DNA of 64,000 nt from the NCBI GenBank assembly GCA_905250115.1, contig CAJNOI010000114.1, forward strand, positions 122,457 through 186,456, given 5' to 3'. Each line of letters begins with the position of its first letter. Position 1 is the first letter of the stretch. The notes beneath the pieces were generated by a model. The model saw only the letters and a list, made by a program, of their open reading frames with translations, was not told where the DNA came from and did not search any database. This document shows positions 37,661 to 49,900 of this stretch, piece by piece. The DNA comes from Adineta steineri (Eukaryota > Rotifera > Eurotatoria > Adinetida > Adinetidae). The translations under genes were made by a program, and so were the position numbers.

Positions 37661-38960
37661 ATGAAGCAAATACAATATTGTATATTATTAATTATTTTTA
37701 ATTATTGTGTAAGTTTATTATGACTTCATTTTTTTCTTAATATTAATTTTATTCGAATAGACTTCTAGTGGAGTATCATGGTCAGTTGCAGTACCATTAG
37801 AAGATGGTACACAACAAGTGATTCATATACCTTTTCATAATGCAATACCAAGAAGACAAGTAAGAAAATAAATTTCCAATTTAGATATTAATTTTGTCGA
37901 TTATTATTTAGCCACCACCAACATGCCGTAATTGTTTTAGTTTTCGAACATTTGATGGCGGACGTCGAATGATTGTTGAACCATGTGGAGGACATAATTG
38001 TATTTCAATGGTAAATAATACTAATTCAGAAGAAGAGAATGAACCAACAGAAGATTATGATTTAAATAAATGTGGTATTATGAATGAGCGTTATAGATTA
38101 ATAAATAAAGCTTTAACATTAAAAATAAGTACAGGTGTTAAAGATACATTAAATACCGCTGAATATCCATGGCTTGTATGTATTCATATATTAGTATTAA
38201 TATAAAAAGTTATTTATTTATTTATTTATTTCAGGTTCGAATAGAAAGTCGTTCAGATTTTAAGTCACGTATAATAACACTTTGTGGTGGTACACTTATT
38301 CATCCTCAATGGATTCTAACAGCTGCTCATTGCATGTTTGATAGTAAAAAACATCGTCTTTATCCAGCTAGTGAAGTTAATCTTTACATGGGACATTATG
38401 ATCGATCAAGTACAAGTCAAACAGAATATCATACACAACCAATTCTATATATGGTTCATCCAAAATTTCGTATTAGTCAAAGTGCACCAGCACCGATTCA
38501 TGATTTAGCATTGATTAAATTAGCTAGACCAGCTCCAATATCACCATTTATTGATATTGCATGTTTACCACAAAATGAAGATACATTATCTGATGGTACA
38601 TTAGCATATACAGCTGGTTGGGGACATTCATCACCTGATTCAACAGCTGTCAATGAACCAAGAAAAGCAAGGATACGTATATCACCAAAATCATGTCAAA
38701 AATTAAGAATTAATAAAGATTTACATATATGTGGAAGAAATGCACGTGGACGTAATATTTGTAGTGGAGATTCCGGTACTGGTTTATTAGTACGTGCTGG
38801 TATTAAATCCAATTCAAGTCATACCGATTGGAAATGGCATATATTTGGTATAGCAAGTTTTGGTCTTGAAGAATGTTCACGAAATGTAAATCATGATAAT
38901 GCATTTGCATCAGTTGCTGCTGATATTGATTGGATACGAGAAGTGATGAAAAAATATTAA
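37661..38960 (+). CDS. Secreted S1-family (chymotrypsin-fold) serine protease
   Basis: Four exons (37661-37708, 37761-37859, 37912-38175, 38235-38960) join in frame to 378 aa. A short signal peptide is followed by a pro-region of about 100 residues containing six cysteines. A likely activation site is KISTG, in place of the usual RIVGG, ahead of AEYPWLV. The catalytic triad is complete: His169 in LTAAHC, Asp227 in HDLALIKL, Ser317 in CSGDSGTG. The usual GDSGG is GDSGT. The residue six before the Ser is Asn, not Asp, so trypsin-like cleavage after Arg/Lys is not expected. The N-terminal cysteines recall clip-type regulatory regions but do not match clearly. Role in digestion or defence cannot be separated. 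Confidence 0.88.
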
Positions 38961-39455
38961 TAATGTTTTTTGTCAAAATATAAAAATAACACTCATAATT
39001 TTTTGGTTTTTTTAATTATGAGAAGAAAAATATACTGACGAACACATGACTAATCTTATTGATACACATGTTATTTGTTAATAAGGATGAAGGTCGATAC
39101 TTAATAGTTATAGTATTGATATTGAAAAAAAAATAGGAAGAAACAGAATGCTTTGATGCGTATCAATCATTTTTTCTTTCGCGTTGCTCACCTCTTTCAT
39201 GGCCGTTCTTTTTCTTAACAAATATGTGTAGCCCATCATTACTATACTCAGAACTATACAGGGACGTTACAATCGATTGCGAGACAATAATATTTTACAC
39301 CAGTTAAATTCACGTGAAGAAAAAAAGCCACAAAAAAGAGATAGAGAGACAGAGAGAGAGAGAGCAAGGCTTTTGTTATTGTCAAGGATTTTTCCTATCA
39401 TTATTCTGTATTAGATTCAATATCAAATCCATTCTATTTAGTTGAATATACATCG
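38961..39455. other. Spacer with GA-rich run
   Basis: 495 bases between plus-strand genes. A GA-rich microsatellite lies at about 39340-39363. Nothing else recognised. Confidence 0.4.
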
Positions 39456-40763
39456 ATGTTAAGTGACGAACGACAATCACAACGTTCGCCGACTACATCA
39501 CGAACTGGTCCATATCGTGATGGACCTGCATCAAAAGCAACAGATCGTGGTTATCAGCAACGTTCATCCATAGATGAAGAAAATGACAGAGATAATGAGT
39601 ATGAAGAACCATCGAACGATATCGATGAAGAAACAAGAAATGAGCCACGACCTCAACGTAATGAAGATCCATATATATCTGCATTGAGACATCGATTTCC
39701 AAATCGACCGAAAAATGATTATTCTTATTCAAAGCCTCTTGGTCCTTCTTCAAGTATATTTATTTTCAAAATGAAAAAAAATAACTATTTTCTCTAACAA
39801 TATTTAGTCCCATCTGCACCTCCTCTACCAACAAGTACGACATCATCAACATCAACAACAACTCCAAGACCGACAACGACAACGACATCAACAGGAACAC
39901 AAAGAAAAGGATCTTATGATACACCATCAAGACCAAGTATAGGTGGTGCTAACACAGGAAATACCTCTGGTGAAAATACTTTTCGAAGACCAATTTTACG
40001 TCCTGTTAATCCGGCAGATCAAAATACTTATGCAAGACGTGTTGCTGGTGACACAACACCACCGAATCTTCCATCAAAATCGCCAACATTAAAACCAAAT
40101 GTTCGAATTAATGAAGAAAATAATACTGGATTAAATCGATCTAATACAACAGGTTTTTCTACTCAACCAGGAGCACCAAGAACACAAGAAAGTACTTTTG
40201 AATCAATTCATTCACAGGGTGGACCTGTTTCTTATTTGGGTACTGGTACTTTTTCACAATTTGAACATTGTTTACGTGAATGTTTGGAACGTGAACGACG
40301 TCAAACAGGTATTGCAAGTCAAATTATACGACAAGATATTCCACCAACTATTCCTGTCAATGATTATGGTTATGATCCAGCTGTAGTAACATCATCATCA
40401 TCATCATGTTATCCTCTACCTCGTTCATCTAGTAGTTCTCATTTTATTGATTATCCTTCAAGAGCAATGGGATCATTTACAATTGATGATATTCGTCATA
40501 TTAATGTTGCACTTTCTAGAAATAATATTTCATTATTTCCTTATGAACGTCCTTTTTGTTATAATGTATCTCCTTCTTTCACATCAAGACCTCATACTTA
40601 TCCAACTGAACGACTTAGGAGTGGTGACGTCGTATCTGCATGTCGAGTTGTTGAAGACGATCCGGCATTACTGTATAATAGAAATGGACATGAAGCTGTA
40701 CAAAATGTTTGGAATTCAATACGAAATCATCCGTCTTCTTCATATATCGACGATTCAAGATGA
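39456..40763 (+). CDS. Disordered Ser/Thr/Pro-rich protein of unknown function
   Basis: Two exons (39456-39753, 39808-40763) join in frame to 417 aa. The first half is charged and low-complexity, then comes a Thr/Ser/Pro stretch. The C-terminal third looks more structured (FSQFEHCLRECLERERRQTG, GSFTIDDIRHINVALSRNNI). No signal peptide, TM segment or known domain was recognised. Poly-Ser and poly-Thr runs argue for an intrinsically disordered adaptor-like protein. The stop codon lies 68 bases before the assembly gap, so the C-terminus is complete. Confidence 0.7.
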
Positions 40764-40831
40764 ACTAATAACATCTGATTTTTACAGGATATATATGACT
40801 AATAGACACATTTTTGATACAAAAAAAAAAA

Positions 40832-40931
40832 NNNNNNNNNNNNNNNNNNNNNNNNNNNNNNNNNNNNNNNNNNNNNNNNNNNNNNNNNNNNNNNNNNNNN
40901 NNNNNNNNNNNNNNNNNNNNNNNNNNNNNNN
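40832..40931. other. 100-N assembly gap
   Basis: Exactly 100 N. The 24 bases to the left (40808-40831) and right (40932-40955) are identical, so the gap is probably an unmerged contig overlap or an unresolved repeat ending in poly-A. It falls between genes. Confidence 0.97.
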
Positions 40932-41260
40932 ACATTTTTGATACAAAAAAAAAAAAAGAAATAATTAATTTAATATCATTAAAATCTTTCCTGTTACACA
41001 GAAATCTCATTGAATATGAAGGAAAATGTTATATGTACGAATGTATTGATAAATAATATCAATTTCTTTACATGAAATTAACGAATAAAGAGAGAGAAAA
41101 AAGTACATTATACAAATATTAAGTTTTCTATTACCTCATCAAAGAATAATTTGATTTGCGTTTATATGAATAATTCAAAAGAAAGAGAAAAAAAGAGGGG
41201 GAGAGAGAGAGAACAAGAACAATTCACATACATCGATTAGAAGGTCATTTCACACAGATC

Positions 41261-42886
41261 ATGGGTAATATTGTAACACCAGACCAAGGTTTACTACCAT
41301 TACCATCTTATAGTGGTGTAATAACGTAAGTAAATTATCTGAAAATCTTCATTATTAATTAATTTAAACCATAGTCCTTATCCATGGTGGCTTAATGCAG
41401 CATTAGCTATTTGGGCTCTATTAGCTTTACTCTGTTGTTGGTGTTTATTACTTCTATATCTTTTACGATACTGTTGTAAATGGTGGCGTCACCGACAATA
41501 TGCAGCTGATGTAATTATTTGTTTTTTTTTCCTAAACAAAAGAAAAACATACTTTCTATGTAGCGTGCATCATTACGTGAACGATTTTTTGGTGGAGGTG
41601 GTGCTAAAGGTCGAAATGATATATATGCTACACAGGAACATTTTGCTACAGCACCACTACCACCTGTTCCTCCGTATGCAGTTAGTAATGGAAATGATGT
41701 TACTTTTCGAGATATGTACGAAGGTTCAATGCCTTATGTAACAGCAGGTCGTGCAATGGAATCCGATTCAGTAGCTTATTCTGATGGAGGTGTCGTAGAA
41801 AATGTTGAAACAAATGTTCATCGTAAAATTACGAAGAATTATTATATTAATGAAGAAAAAAATTATTTTATACAAAATGAACCAAAAGTTGAAATAGAAG
41901 AATCTTCACATAATCAAGAAGTACAACGACTTCCAGGACCAACTGTAACAACAATTAATATGGCAGCTGAACGAATTACTGATAATCCAAGTAAATATTC
42001 ATTTGATTTAATTTTCTTGAAGAATTACCTTTTAATATAGATTGGGAAAATGCAAATGCGAAAGAAGTTTTTAATGAACAACAACCTAAAAAAGCTTCGG
42101 CAGAAATTGTATCTCATGATTCATCAGTAACTAAACAAGAAGTTAAATATGAAAGTCCACCTGATATTTACACACATCGAGCTGAAACTCCTGTTGTTCA
42201 AAATCGATCATTAGCAGCACAAGAATCTGTACTATCAGAAGATGGTTCAATAACAAGTGAAATGAGTGGACATGATTCAGAATCAATTTATGAAACAATA
42301 CGTGTATTTACACCAAAAAAACAAAGTCAATCAATTCTATTAACATCTATATTAAATCATCATTTATTTTTTCTTTCTATTCTTTATAGGTTTAGCACCA
42401 TTAGAAGATGAAGACGAAGATGAAGATGAATATAAAACAGCTGGTATTGATGAAGTTGAATTTGAAGTAAAAGATCTTGTTCGTTTACAAAGAGCACATG
42501 CACGAAATGGTGGTGATTCATATGATGATATTTTAACATCACATGATATATCTCATCATGATTTAAAACCTCAGCATTCATCATCAATATCTTCTTCATC
42601 AACATTAAATAATTTAGTAGCAAGAGATTCTCAACCAGAACAAATAAATATTGGTTCCGGTGAAGAAGAAACTGTTACACAAACAGTTCAAACTCAACAA
42701 ATTCAAACAACATTTCGTCAAATAGGACAACATCTTGGTGAGAGTGCGTTCTTTGTTCCACTTTCATCAGCAATTACATACAATGAAGGCGGACAACAAC
42801 ATGATGAGAGCAAAATTGCCGTTCCAATTTCAACAACAACAACAACTGTTGAATATGACGAACATCCAGCATTACAACATTTCTAA
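41261..42886 (+). CDS. Single-pass membrane protein with long acidic cytoplasmic tail
   Basis: Five exons (41261-41325, 41375-41510, 41564-41990, 42041-42325, 42390-42886) join in frame to 469 aa. A short N-terminus MGNIVTPDQG precedes one membrane segment rich in Leu, Trp and Cys (LLALLCCWCLLLLYLL). A basic stop-transfer segment KWWRHRQ follows, then about 390 polar residues with acidic runs (PLEDEDEDEDEYK) and Thr/Gln-rich ends. No signal peptide, so a type III (N-out) topology fits the positive-inside rule. The fourth intron may instead start at 42303, which would drop seven codons and also keep the frame. Not recognised; could be a receptor-like or adhesion scaffold. AATAAA follows at 42951-42956. 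Confidence 0.65.
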
Positions 42887-43077
42887 TAATATTTGGGGCT
42901 AAAACATTTAATACATATGTTGCATAAGTTTGTTTTCTAATTTTATCATAAATAAAATAAAAGTACAAAGGAAACATGTGTGATTAATAGCCATTAAATA
43001 CAGTCAGAGGAATCCTATATAAACAAACGAAAAATGGATATTTCTTATTTTTTTTGAAAACAAGGCGAAATATAACA

Positions 43078-44454
43078 ATGCAATATTTTATTTTGGCTCT
43101 TATTGTGTTTGGTTGTGCGTGTAACCATTCTATGGTGACAGGAGGTCCAATGGTGAATGCCAGGGAAACAGAAACTTCACCGGAAACATCACAGGTCTAT
43201 CCAACTGCACTACTTGCACGAAATTCACCCGATGCAAAACCTGTACGTGTTATTCATTCACCAATTTTATCAGCACGTAAACATGGCGATGAATCGAACA
43301 CACCCGAAACTGGTCTCTTACGAAAACCAGTTGAAATCAATGATGAGCATTTGAAACATTCATCAGTTATGCCAGTAGTAATACCGATTCGCAAACCTAA
43401 TAATTCATCGACGCATAAAAAAGGAATGTCCCATAACAAATCAAGCGGAGAAAACACTATCGGTAATAGAATTATTTCTTTTCTTGCTTAAATTATCATG
43501 AAACTATTTTAGTAAACTGTGCACATGTTGAATGCCCAGCCATTCTTTGTCAAAACAGTTTACCAGCAGTACCTAGTCAAGGAATTTGTTGTCCACGATG
43601 TCCTAGTAAGTATTTCATTTAGTTAATCTATGAATCGATTGAAATATATTTCTGTTTTACTTATAGCGAATACAAAATGCAATAAGACTGCATGTCCCAA
43701 ATATAAATGTGCTACTTATCTTGTTCCAGCTAATATAACAGCTGGTGAATGTTGCGATCATTGTGCACCACTCAGCGCTACAACTACTACTGTTGCAACA
43801 AAGAAACACGCAATGCCTCATCGACCATCTTCAAAATCCTTATCTGAAGGAAAAGGTGCCAGCAAAACAAAACATGATGAAACACATAACCGTGATATGG
43901 GTGAATTTCATCGAGAAGCAGATCGACCATCTTCAAAATCCTTATCTGAAGGAAAAGGTGCCAACAAAACAAAACATGATGAAACACATAAGCGTGATAT
44001 GGAAGAATTTCATCGAGAAGCAGATCGACCATCTTCAAAATCTTTATCCGAAGGAAAAGGTCCCAAGAAAACAAAACATGATGAAACACATAGACGTGAT
44101 ATGGATGAATTTCATCGAAAAGCAGATCGACCATCTTCAAAATCCTTATCCGAAGGAAAAGGTGCCAACAAAACAAAACATGATGAAACACATGAACGTG
44201 ATATGGGTGAATTTCATCGAGAGGCAGATCGACATTGTAAGTTTAATTTTAAGATTTTCTTAAATAAATAAAAACTATGATTTTAATAGATGTAAAATTG
44301 GTTCGTTTATTAACTAAAATGTTGGGTCGTCTTGGTTGTACGTATCTTCTTTATTTTATAAGAAAAACAAATCAAATAATTTTTATTTTTTATTTCTATA
44401 GATCTTAATCCACGCCATCATCATAAGCATCATACTGAATCAGATGATCAATAA
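43078..44454 (+). CDS. Secreted cysteine-rich (VWC-like) protein with four 34-aa repeats
   Basis: Five exons (43078-43462, 43513-43605, 43667-44236, 44290-44337, 44402-44454) join in frame to 382 aa; all four introns are phase 1. A signal peptide (about residues 1-18) is followed by a low-complexity region. Two cysteine modules come next, each about one exon: CAHVECPAILCQ...GICCPRCP and CNKTACPKYKC...GECCDHC. The spacing C-x4-C-x4-C then CC-x2-C resembles half of a von Willebrand factor C domain. Four near-identical 34-residue repeats follow (SSKSLSEGKG-x-x-KTKHDETH), highly charged. The tail is His-rich (PRHHHKHHTESDDQ). An extracellular matrix or mucus component is a guess. The 43054 in-frame opening is not ATG, so 43078 is the start. 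Confidence 0.72.
43821..44228 (+). repeat. Four tandem 102-bp repeats inside a coding exon
   Basis: Units start at 43821, 43923, 44025 and 44127. All are exactly 102 bases (34 codons) and differ at only a few positions, so the frame is kept. They encode the charged SSKSLSEGKG repeat of the secreted protein. Confidence 0.92.
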
Positions 44455-44496
44455 TTATTTTATTCTTTTCCTTTCCATCAAAAATATAAGTGAAAT

Positions 44497-44520
44497 TTTA
44501 TTTCCTTATCATACAATAAA
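44497..44520. promoter_or_regulatory. Facing poly(A) signals of two convergent genes
   Basis: AATAAA for the plus-strand gene lies at 44515-44520. AATAAA for the minus-strand gene (TTTATT on plus) lies at 44497-44502. Each lies beyond the other's position, so the two 3' UTRs should overlap. Confidence 0.5.
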
Positions 44521-44562
44521 AGAATAATTCAGCCAATCTTTGGCTAATACATTAAAAAATTG

Positions 44563-45268
44563 CTATGATATAGATGTTCGATGTCTTTTAGTTCTTTGAA
44601 TGATCTCATTATTGCTCACAGTTGAAATTGGTCGTTTGCCAATGTGAATTACTATAACAGAAAAAAAAATAATATTTCAATGTATTATTTAAAAAACACA
44701 ATTTTACTTGGAAGATGAAAACTTTGTTCAGAATTGTCAGTAATTGGTAAAAGAAAAAGGCCATCAATTGAATTCTTAAAGGAGTTTATTGAGTTTTGAT
44801 CTTTTGCTTCGAATGACGAGCGTTGAATCTGACTATCATGAATACTGTAGTTAGAAGAATTTCTTCGTACAAAATTTATTCCATGATCATATGAAACATA
44901 ATTAATAGTTTCATATTGACCTTAATACAAAGAATACATATTTATGAATTAGATATGTATTTTTGTCATCAACACACTTTGAATTTCTGGATAGAATGGA
45001 ATTTGCAATTTATTCGTATTCAAAGGTTCTAAAAAAAGAACAACAATTATGCATTTATATTAACTATAAATAAATATTTTTTACCATTAATATGTCTATT
45101 GATTTCTATTGGTTGTTCGAGACGTACTGGTATGTTTGTTGCTAAACATAGAATATTTTTTTCTATCGAATACATATGGAGATTCTAATTTATTTTACCA
45201 AGAGGGAGATCTGATGGTTGACAGTCACCTGTGGGTACAAGCCCATCGTCTTCATTTAATTCGTTCAT
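44563..45268 (-). CDS. Hypothetical polar protein in five short exons
   Basis: Five exons (45268-45199, 45141-45085, 45028-44978, 44920-44708, 44651-44563) join in frame from an ATG to a stop, giving 159 aa. No exon is long enough to stand out as an ORF. All four introns are phase 1 with GT-AG ends. The product starts MNELNEDDG, is rich in Asn, Ser, Ile and charged residues, and ends in a basic segment (RTKRHRTSIS). No signal peptide, membrane segment or known domain is seen. It converges with the VWC-like gene, only 108 bases between stops. Not recognised. The agreement of four independent splice phases is the evidence that it is real. Confidence 0.6.
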
Positions 45269-46363
45269 GACTAGCTTTGTTTATATGAAATTCACAGAAT
45301 TAATTTAAATATTATTCCTTTTACTAGCGCTTCATCATCTAAAATATGAAATCGAATATATATATATATATAGTTTTTTGTTTGGTTGTTTTTCGATTAT
45401 GACACATTTTTTTCCGTTCTTCGTCTAATACAATTCTATACCTATATCGATAATAATCAAGATAATGACGTCAAATGAATGCATGTCAACATGAAAATAT
45501 ATAAATAAGCAGCCACTGTATCGATATTTCGATGAAATAACAAGATTTAATTTATCTTGACTCACTATACACTATAATAAATGATAAAAAAACCTATTTT
45601 TACCTGCTTAGAATATAATTCTATGGTGTAATTACAATATTTGTCGTCTGTGTCATAAAATATGAAAGGGAAAAGGTAATAAAGAAAAATTAAGATGTAT
45701 TTTATCATTGACTCATTCAACTTTTCTAAGGGACACATAAATTAGTATATACATCACCAATAGGATAAAAATGACATTGATGATATTAGAACTATAATGA
45801 GTTGTTTTCGTTTTATTTTTTTCTGTTCCTCTATTAAACAACAATCAGACATACACGTGCGTTTATCAACATAAAGGTAATCGATCGTGAAAAACGCCCT
45901 TATTTGAATAAAGAGTATGAGTCAAAAACTACACTTATTTTGACATACTCTATATCTTGCATGAATAAAAGACGGTCATTGATATGGCTAAATAATCATA
46001 AATTATGTCGGTGTTCAGCGAGACAGAATGCTTTTAAGTATGACATCATTATATTGTTTACTTGTTCACAAGATTGTATTAAATTAAGCAAGATATACTG
46101 ATTCTAGAAATCATAAACCTTTTTGCAATCATCTGTGATGATACCTAATTTATGTAAAGGTGTTTAATAAAGGCTCTATTTAGTTAGTTGAAAGAGAAAT
46201 GATACGGGTATAGAAGATAAATAAAAGATAATTTCGATATTTATCATACTTACACGTGTAGAAAAGAATAAGAAAAACATATTTTGTATATTGTCAGTGG
46301 CTTGCATACGTCCACTGAATTGATCTTTTACTTATATCAACTAATTTCTTACATCCATTTGCA
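45269..46363. other. Spacer between divergent genes
   Basis: About 1.1 kb of AT-rich DNA between the starts of the 159-aa gene (-) and the deaminase (+). A TA microsatellite lies at about 45357-45372. No other feature seen. Confidence 0.4.
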
Positions 46364-46978
46364 ATGGCTGATGCTCAATTATTGGACCGCTTGTTAACTG
46401 TCATTGAACAGGATATTCTGCCTAAAACTCGAATTGGTGTTACACAAGGTAACAAGATTTTTGGTGCGGCTATCTTAAAAAAATCTGATTTTACTGTTGT
46501 TATCGCTGAAACTAACAATGAAGTAGAAAATCCACTTTGGCATGGTGAAATGCATGCTATCAAGAAATTTTATGAAACAGAAGATCGATCTACTCTTCCT
46601 AATCCGAAAGATTGTATCTTTCTTGCTACACATGAACCTTGTTCTCTGTGTTTATCGGCTATAACATGGGGTGGTTACGATAATTTTTATTATCTATTCA
46701 GTCATGAAAATAGTCGTGATAATTTCAACATACCACATGATATTAAAATTTTAAAAGAAGTTTTTGGTAATGCTGAACGTAATGATCAACCACTTTATAA
46801 TCGAACTAATGCATTTTGGCATAGTCACAGTATTATAGAAATGATCAACAACCTTGATAAATGTAGTCGTGATCGTGAATTACTTCTTGCTCGAGTAAAT
46901 GAAATTACCAAACTTTATGCTGATCTATCAACTGTCTATCAAGCAAACAAAGGCAAAGCCGGTATTCCTTTAGATTGA
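46364..46978 (+). CDS. CMP/dCMP-type zinc-dependent deaminase
   Basis: Single-exon ORF of 204 aa. The zinc site of the cytidine deaminase superfamily is complete: His60-x-Glu62 in WHGEMHA and Cys93-x2-Cys96 in EPCSLC. Glu62 would be the proton shuttle. The surrounding sequence (ATHEPCSLCLSAITWGG and NIPHDIKILKEVFG) resembles uncharacterised stand-alone deaminases of fungi and bacteria more than animal CDA, dCMP deaminase or ADAT proteins. The substrate cannot be stated; a free base or nucleoside is likely. The C-terminal 70 residues are helical and beyond the core fold. No introns, while neighbours have many, so horizontal origin is possible. An AATAAA lies at 47087-47092. Confidence 0.88.
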   Translation: MADAQLLDRLLTVIEQDILPKTRIGVTQGNKIFGAAILKKSDFTVVIAETNNEVENPLWHGEMHAIKKFYETEDRSTLPNPKDCIFLATHEPCSLCLSAITWGGYDNFYYLFSHENSRDNFNIPHDIKILKEVFGNAERNDQPLYNRTNAFWHSHSIIEMINNLDKCSRDRELLLARVNEITKLYADLSTVYQANKGKAGIPLD

Positions 46979-49900
46979 TACTTCTTGCAATTATCATGTT
47001 TTTTTGTACAACATTCGTTTATATAATTCAGTATTTTTTTCATTTCAGAAACTTGTAAATATGAAGATTATTTCGCTCTTTTCTTAAATAAATTTATATG
47101 ACTAATATTGAACTTTTGCAAACTTCATTCATTAATAGCATTCCTGTTTGTTTTTTTTTTATAAATTTATAATGTAACTAAGAACAAGTTTTTTGCTATT
47201 ACTTGTTCTGAAAACTACTAAATTCAATTTATTTATTTTTAATTATTATTATATGGCCCTCATAATTAACAATTGGTAAGGTTAAACATCATAGATGAAA
47301 TCAATATATTGTATTTTAATCCTTGGGCTTTTAATAAATCGTATCATGAATTTCAAATCATAACTATTCTACTATTTGATCGATGGACTAAGTTATTTAG
47401 ACTAAAAGAAGCGTTACATCGAGTGACTACTACCTAAACTTCTCATTTCTAACAGTCGAATATTGTGCCTTTTATGTTAGAATTACTGCACTATATATAC
47501 GATCACAAGAGAGAGAGGTATAGCATTAGAGAGAATAATGTAGAAGAAGAGAGAAATATATAATAGCAGAGAGATATGTACCCGTAGAAAGAGACACATG
47601 GTGCTAGATATATATATATTATACGAGGGAAAGATAGATAGTACTACAGAGAGAGAGAGAATGAATACAGAATAACGCATGTTTGTTATACGTCTGTCGA
47701 AAGATATACGTACAGAAAAAGTGTATATAAGAAGAATGGTGGCGATCATAACGTCTTGTTTTTATTCCGATTACTAACTATTATTATTACTGTATTTTCA
47801 CGGTTTCGTCTGATCATAAAATCATTTTTGTAAATCCAGATAGGATTTTGAAGCTTATTCTATATAAATCTAAACTTCGATGAAAGTTTTCTCTTCAAAT
47901 CTTGTACATTAAATGACTAGTAACCATGTAAAAAGACGAAATTCTGTCTCAATGCATTCTACTATATATTTTTATAATACTACTACCTTATATACAAAAA
48001 TGTGAAAGTATTTTATCGTTAGTAAAGAAAAAAAAGCAAAAAAATTCAAACTTTCTTCTAGTCAACATTTCTCGTTATACACATGTGTATATATAGAGAA
48101 AGAGAAAAAAAGAAAAAAACGGTATATGTTGTTCTTTTTATTCGATAAGTAACCGTTGTCGAATCAACGAGTAGTACAGCTGCCTCTTAAATTTATTTAT
48201 GTAGGTATAATGATGAATAATATGAAGTAAGGTGAAATCTCTTTCATTTTTACAATACACATGTGCACGCATATTTTTATCGACCCTTTTCTTGTGTTCG
48301 TTGCTTTGTTAACTTCAGTTGACCCCTACCTCTACAAGAGTTTTCTTTCTTTCTATTCTTCTAAAAGGATGATTCATTACATTTAATGTTTTTTCTTATA
48401 TACCCAAATTCGAAATTTGAAAAGAAAAATCGAGTTTACTATTCGCCAATAATCAAGCAATCCATTCAGATCAAAAACTTTCGAAATTAAAATGGAGGCA
48501 GAATAAAAATACGTTTAACTACATTTGGATGACCTTACCATCGAGTACTTTTCGATAAATTATTGTTTTTTTCAAAGAGTAACAAAAGTTATATTAGAGA
48601 TATTTTTGACTTTAAAAAATAAAAAATCGAAATTGGATCTCGAAAATTATTTTTGTAATTAAATTTTGATATGTGAGGCTTTTTAAACAAGATTAAAAGA
48701 TTTAAATTTCGTCGTAGAATTTGGATTATAAAAATTGATAATTTGTTGTACATGTCGAAAGAATGATGTAAAATATTAATATTTTCGAATTTTATTCGTT
48801 TGTATTCAATCCATTTCACTACTCATCGGATTATATATTAGCTAAAGAAAAATTTCACCAATTGTCAAGTACTTTATAACACAAGTTTTATTTTATTTTC
48901 TGAAACTAAGACATGATTTATTTTAATAGTTGGTTCAAGTCATTCAAAAATACAAAATCGAGAACAATGTAGCTTATTTTTACTGTGCATTTTGCATTCA
49001 ACAAATACTGGTCATTATATGTTTTTCGTCCGTAAATATCGCTAGTTTAAAGTTCGATATAAAAATAATTTCACGATAAAATACAAATATACTTTTTACA
49101 ATACATAGATAGAAGATATTGCAAAAATAAAAAACATACACTGATGTACAATTCAATGCGTGATTATATTAATAATTTGAATTCTACTATCACATATAGT
49201 GAAGAGAATGGTCGTTCATAAATAAATGGCGTTCTCTTTATTGCTTTAACCTAACCAGAAAAAGTTGGTTACATATAAAAATAAAAAACTGTATGACAAT
49301 ATCATTACATACCAATGAGTTATTCTCCAACTTGTGAAAACTGAGAGAAGAATGTTGTTATTCAAAAGCAGAAAGTATATTTTACAGATAATTTCACAAA
49401 TTATAAAGTTATGTTCTTTATGCAAATGTTTTATAAGATAATATCTAATAGTTTTCAGAAATCAGTTTTAGTCGAATATAAACTACTTCTCAAAGATAAC
49501 ACAAACATATTGATTATTAAAAAAATGAACTCTGACTCAACATAAAATTTCAAATGTACATGATCAATTTGTTTTCTTTATTTATTGATTTCTTCAAAAT
49601 AGATAAATAGAAGTATTATAATTTAATTTTTTTGTTTTCGAAATTGGATGATATTAAAATGTCTTCAATAGATTCTTCTCATATATATGTAGATACTTGT
49701 TAATGCACTTTCTAAAACGAACAATTATTTGTGAAACTGATAAGTTAAAAATAAATATGTGAATGTCTATCACAGAAGATTGTAACGGAATCAAGAATAT
49801 GTAAAACTTTACAAAAGTTTATACTTGATTATCATTCAGTGACAAATACATGAGAATGTTCAATTAGATGATTGCATTATAGTTTATTTATTTATTTCAA

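Noticed and set aside
43745..44263. Long open frames in other frames and strand over the 102-bp repeats
   Set aside because: Repeats of a length divisible by three keep all frames open; only the frame with signal peptide and cysteine modules is supported.
47483..47749. 88-codon open frame (-)
   Set aside because: Derived from GA-rich degenerate repeats; translation is low-complexity and has no splice partners.
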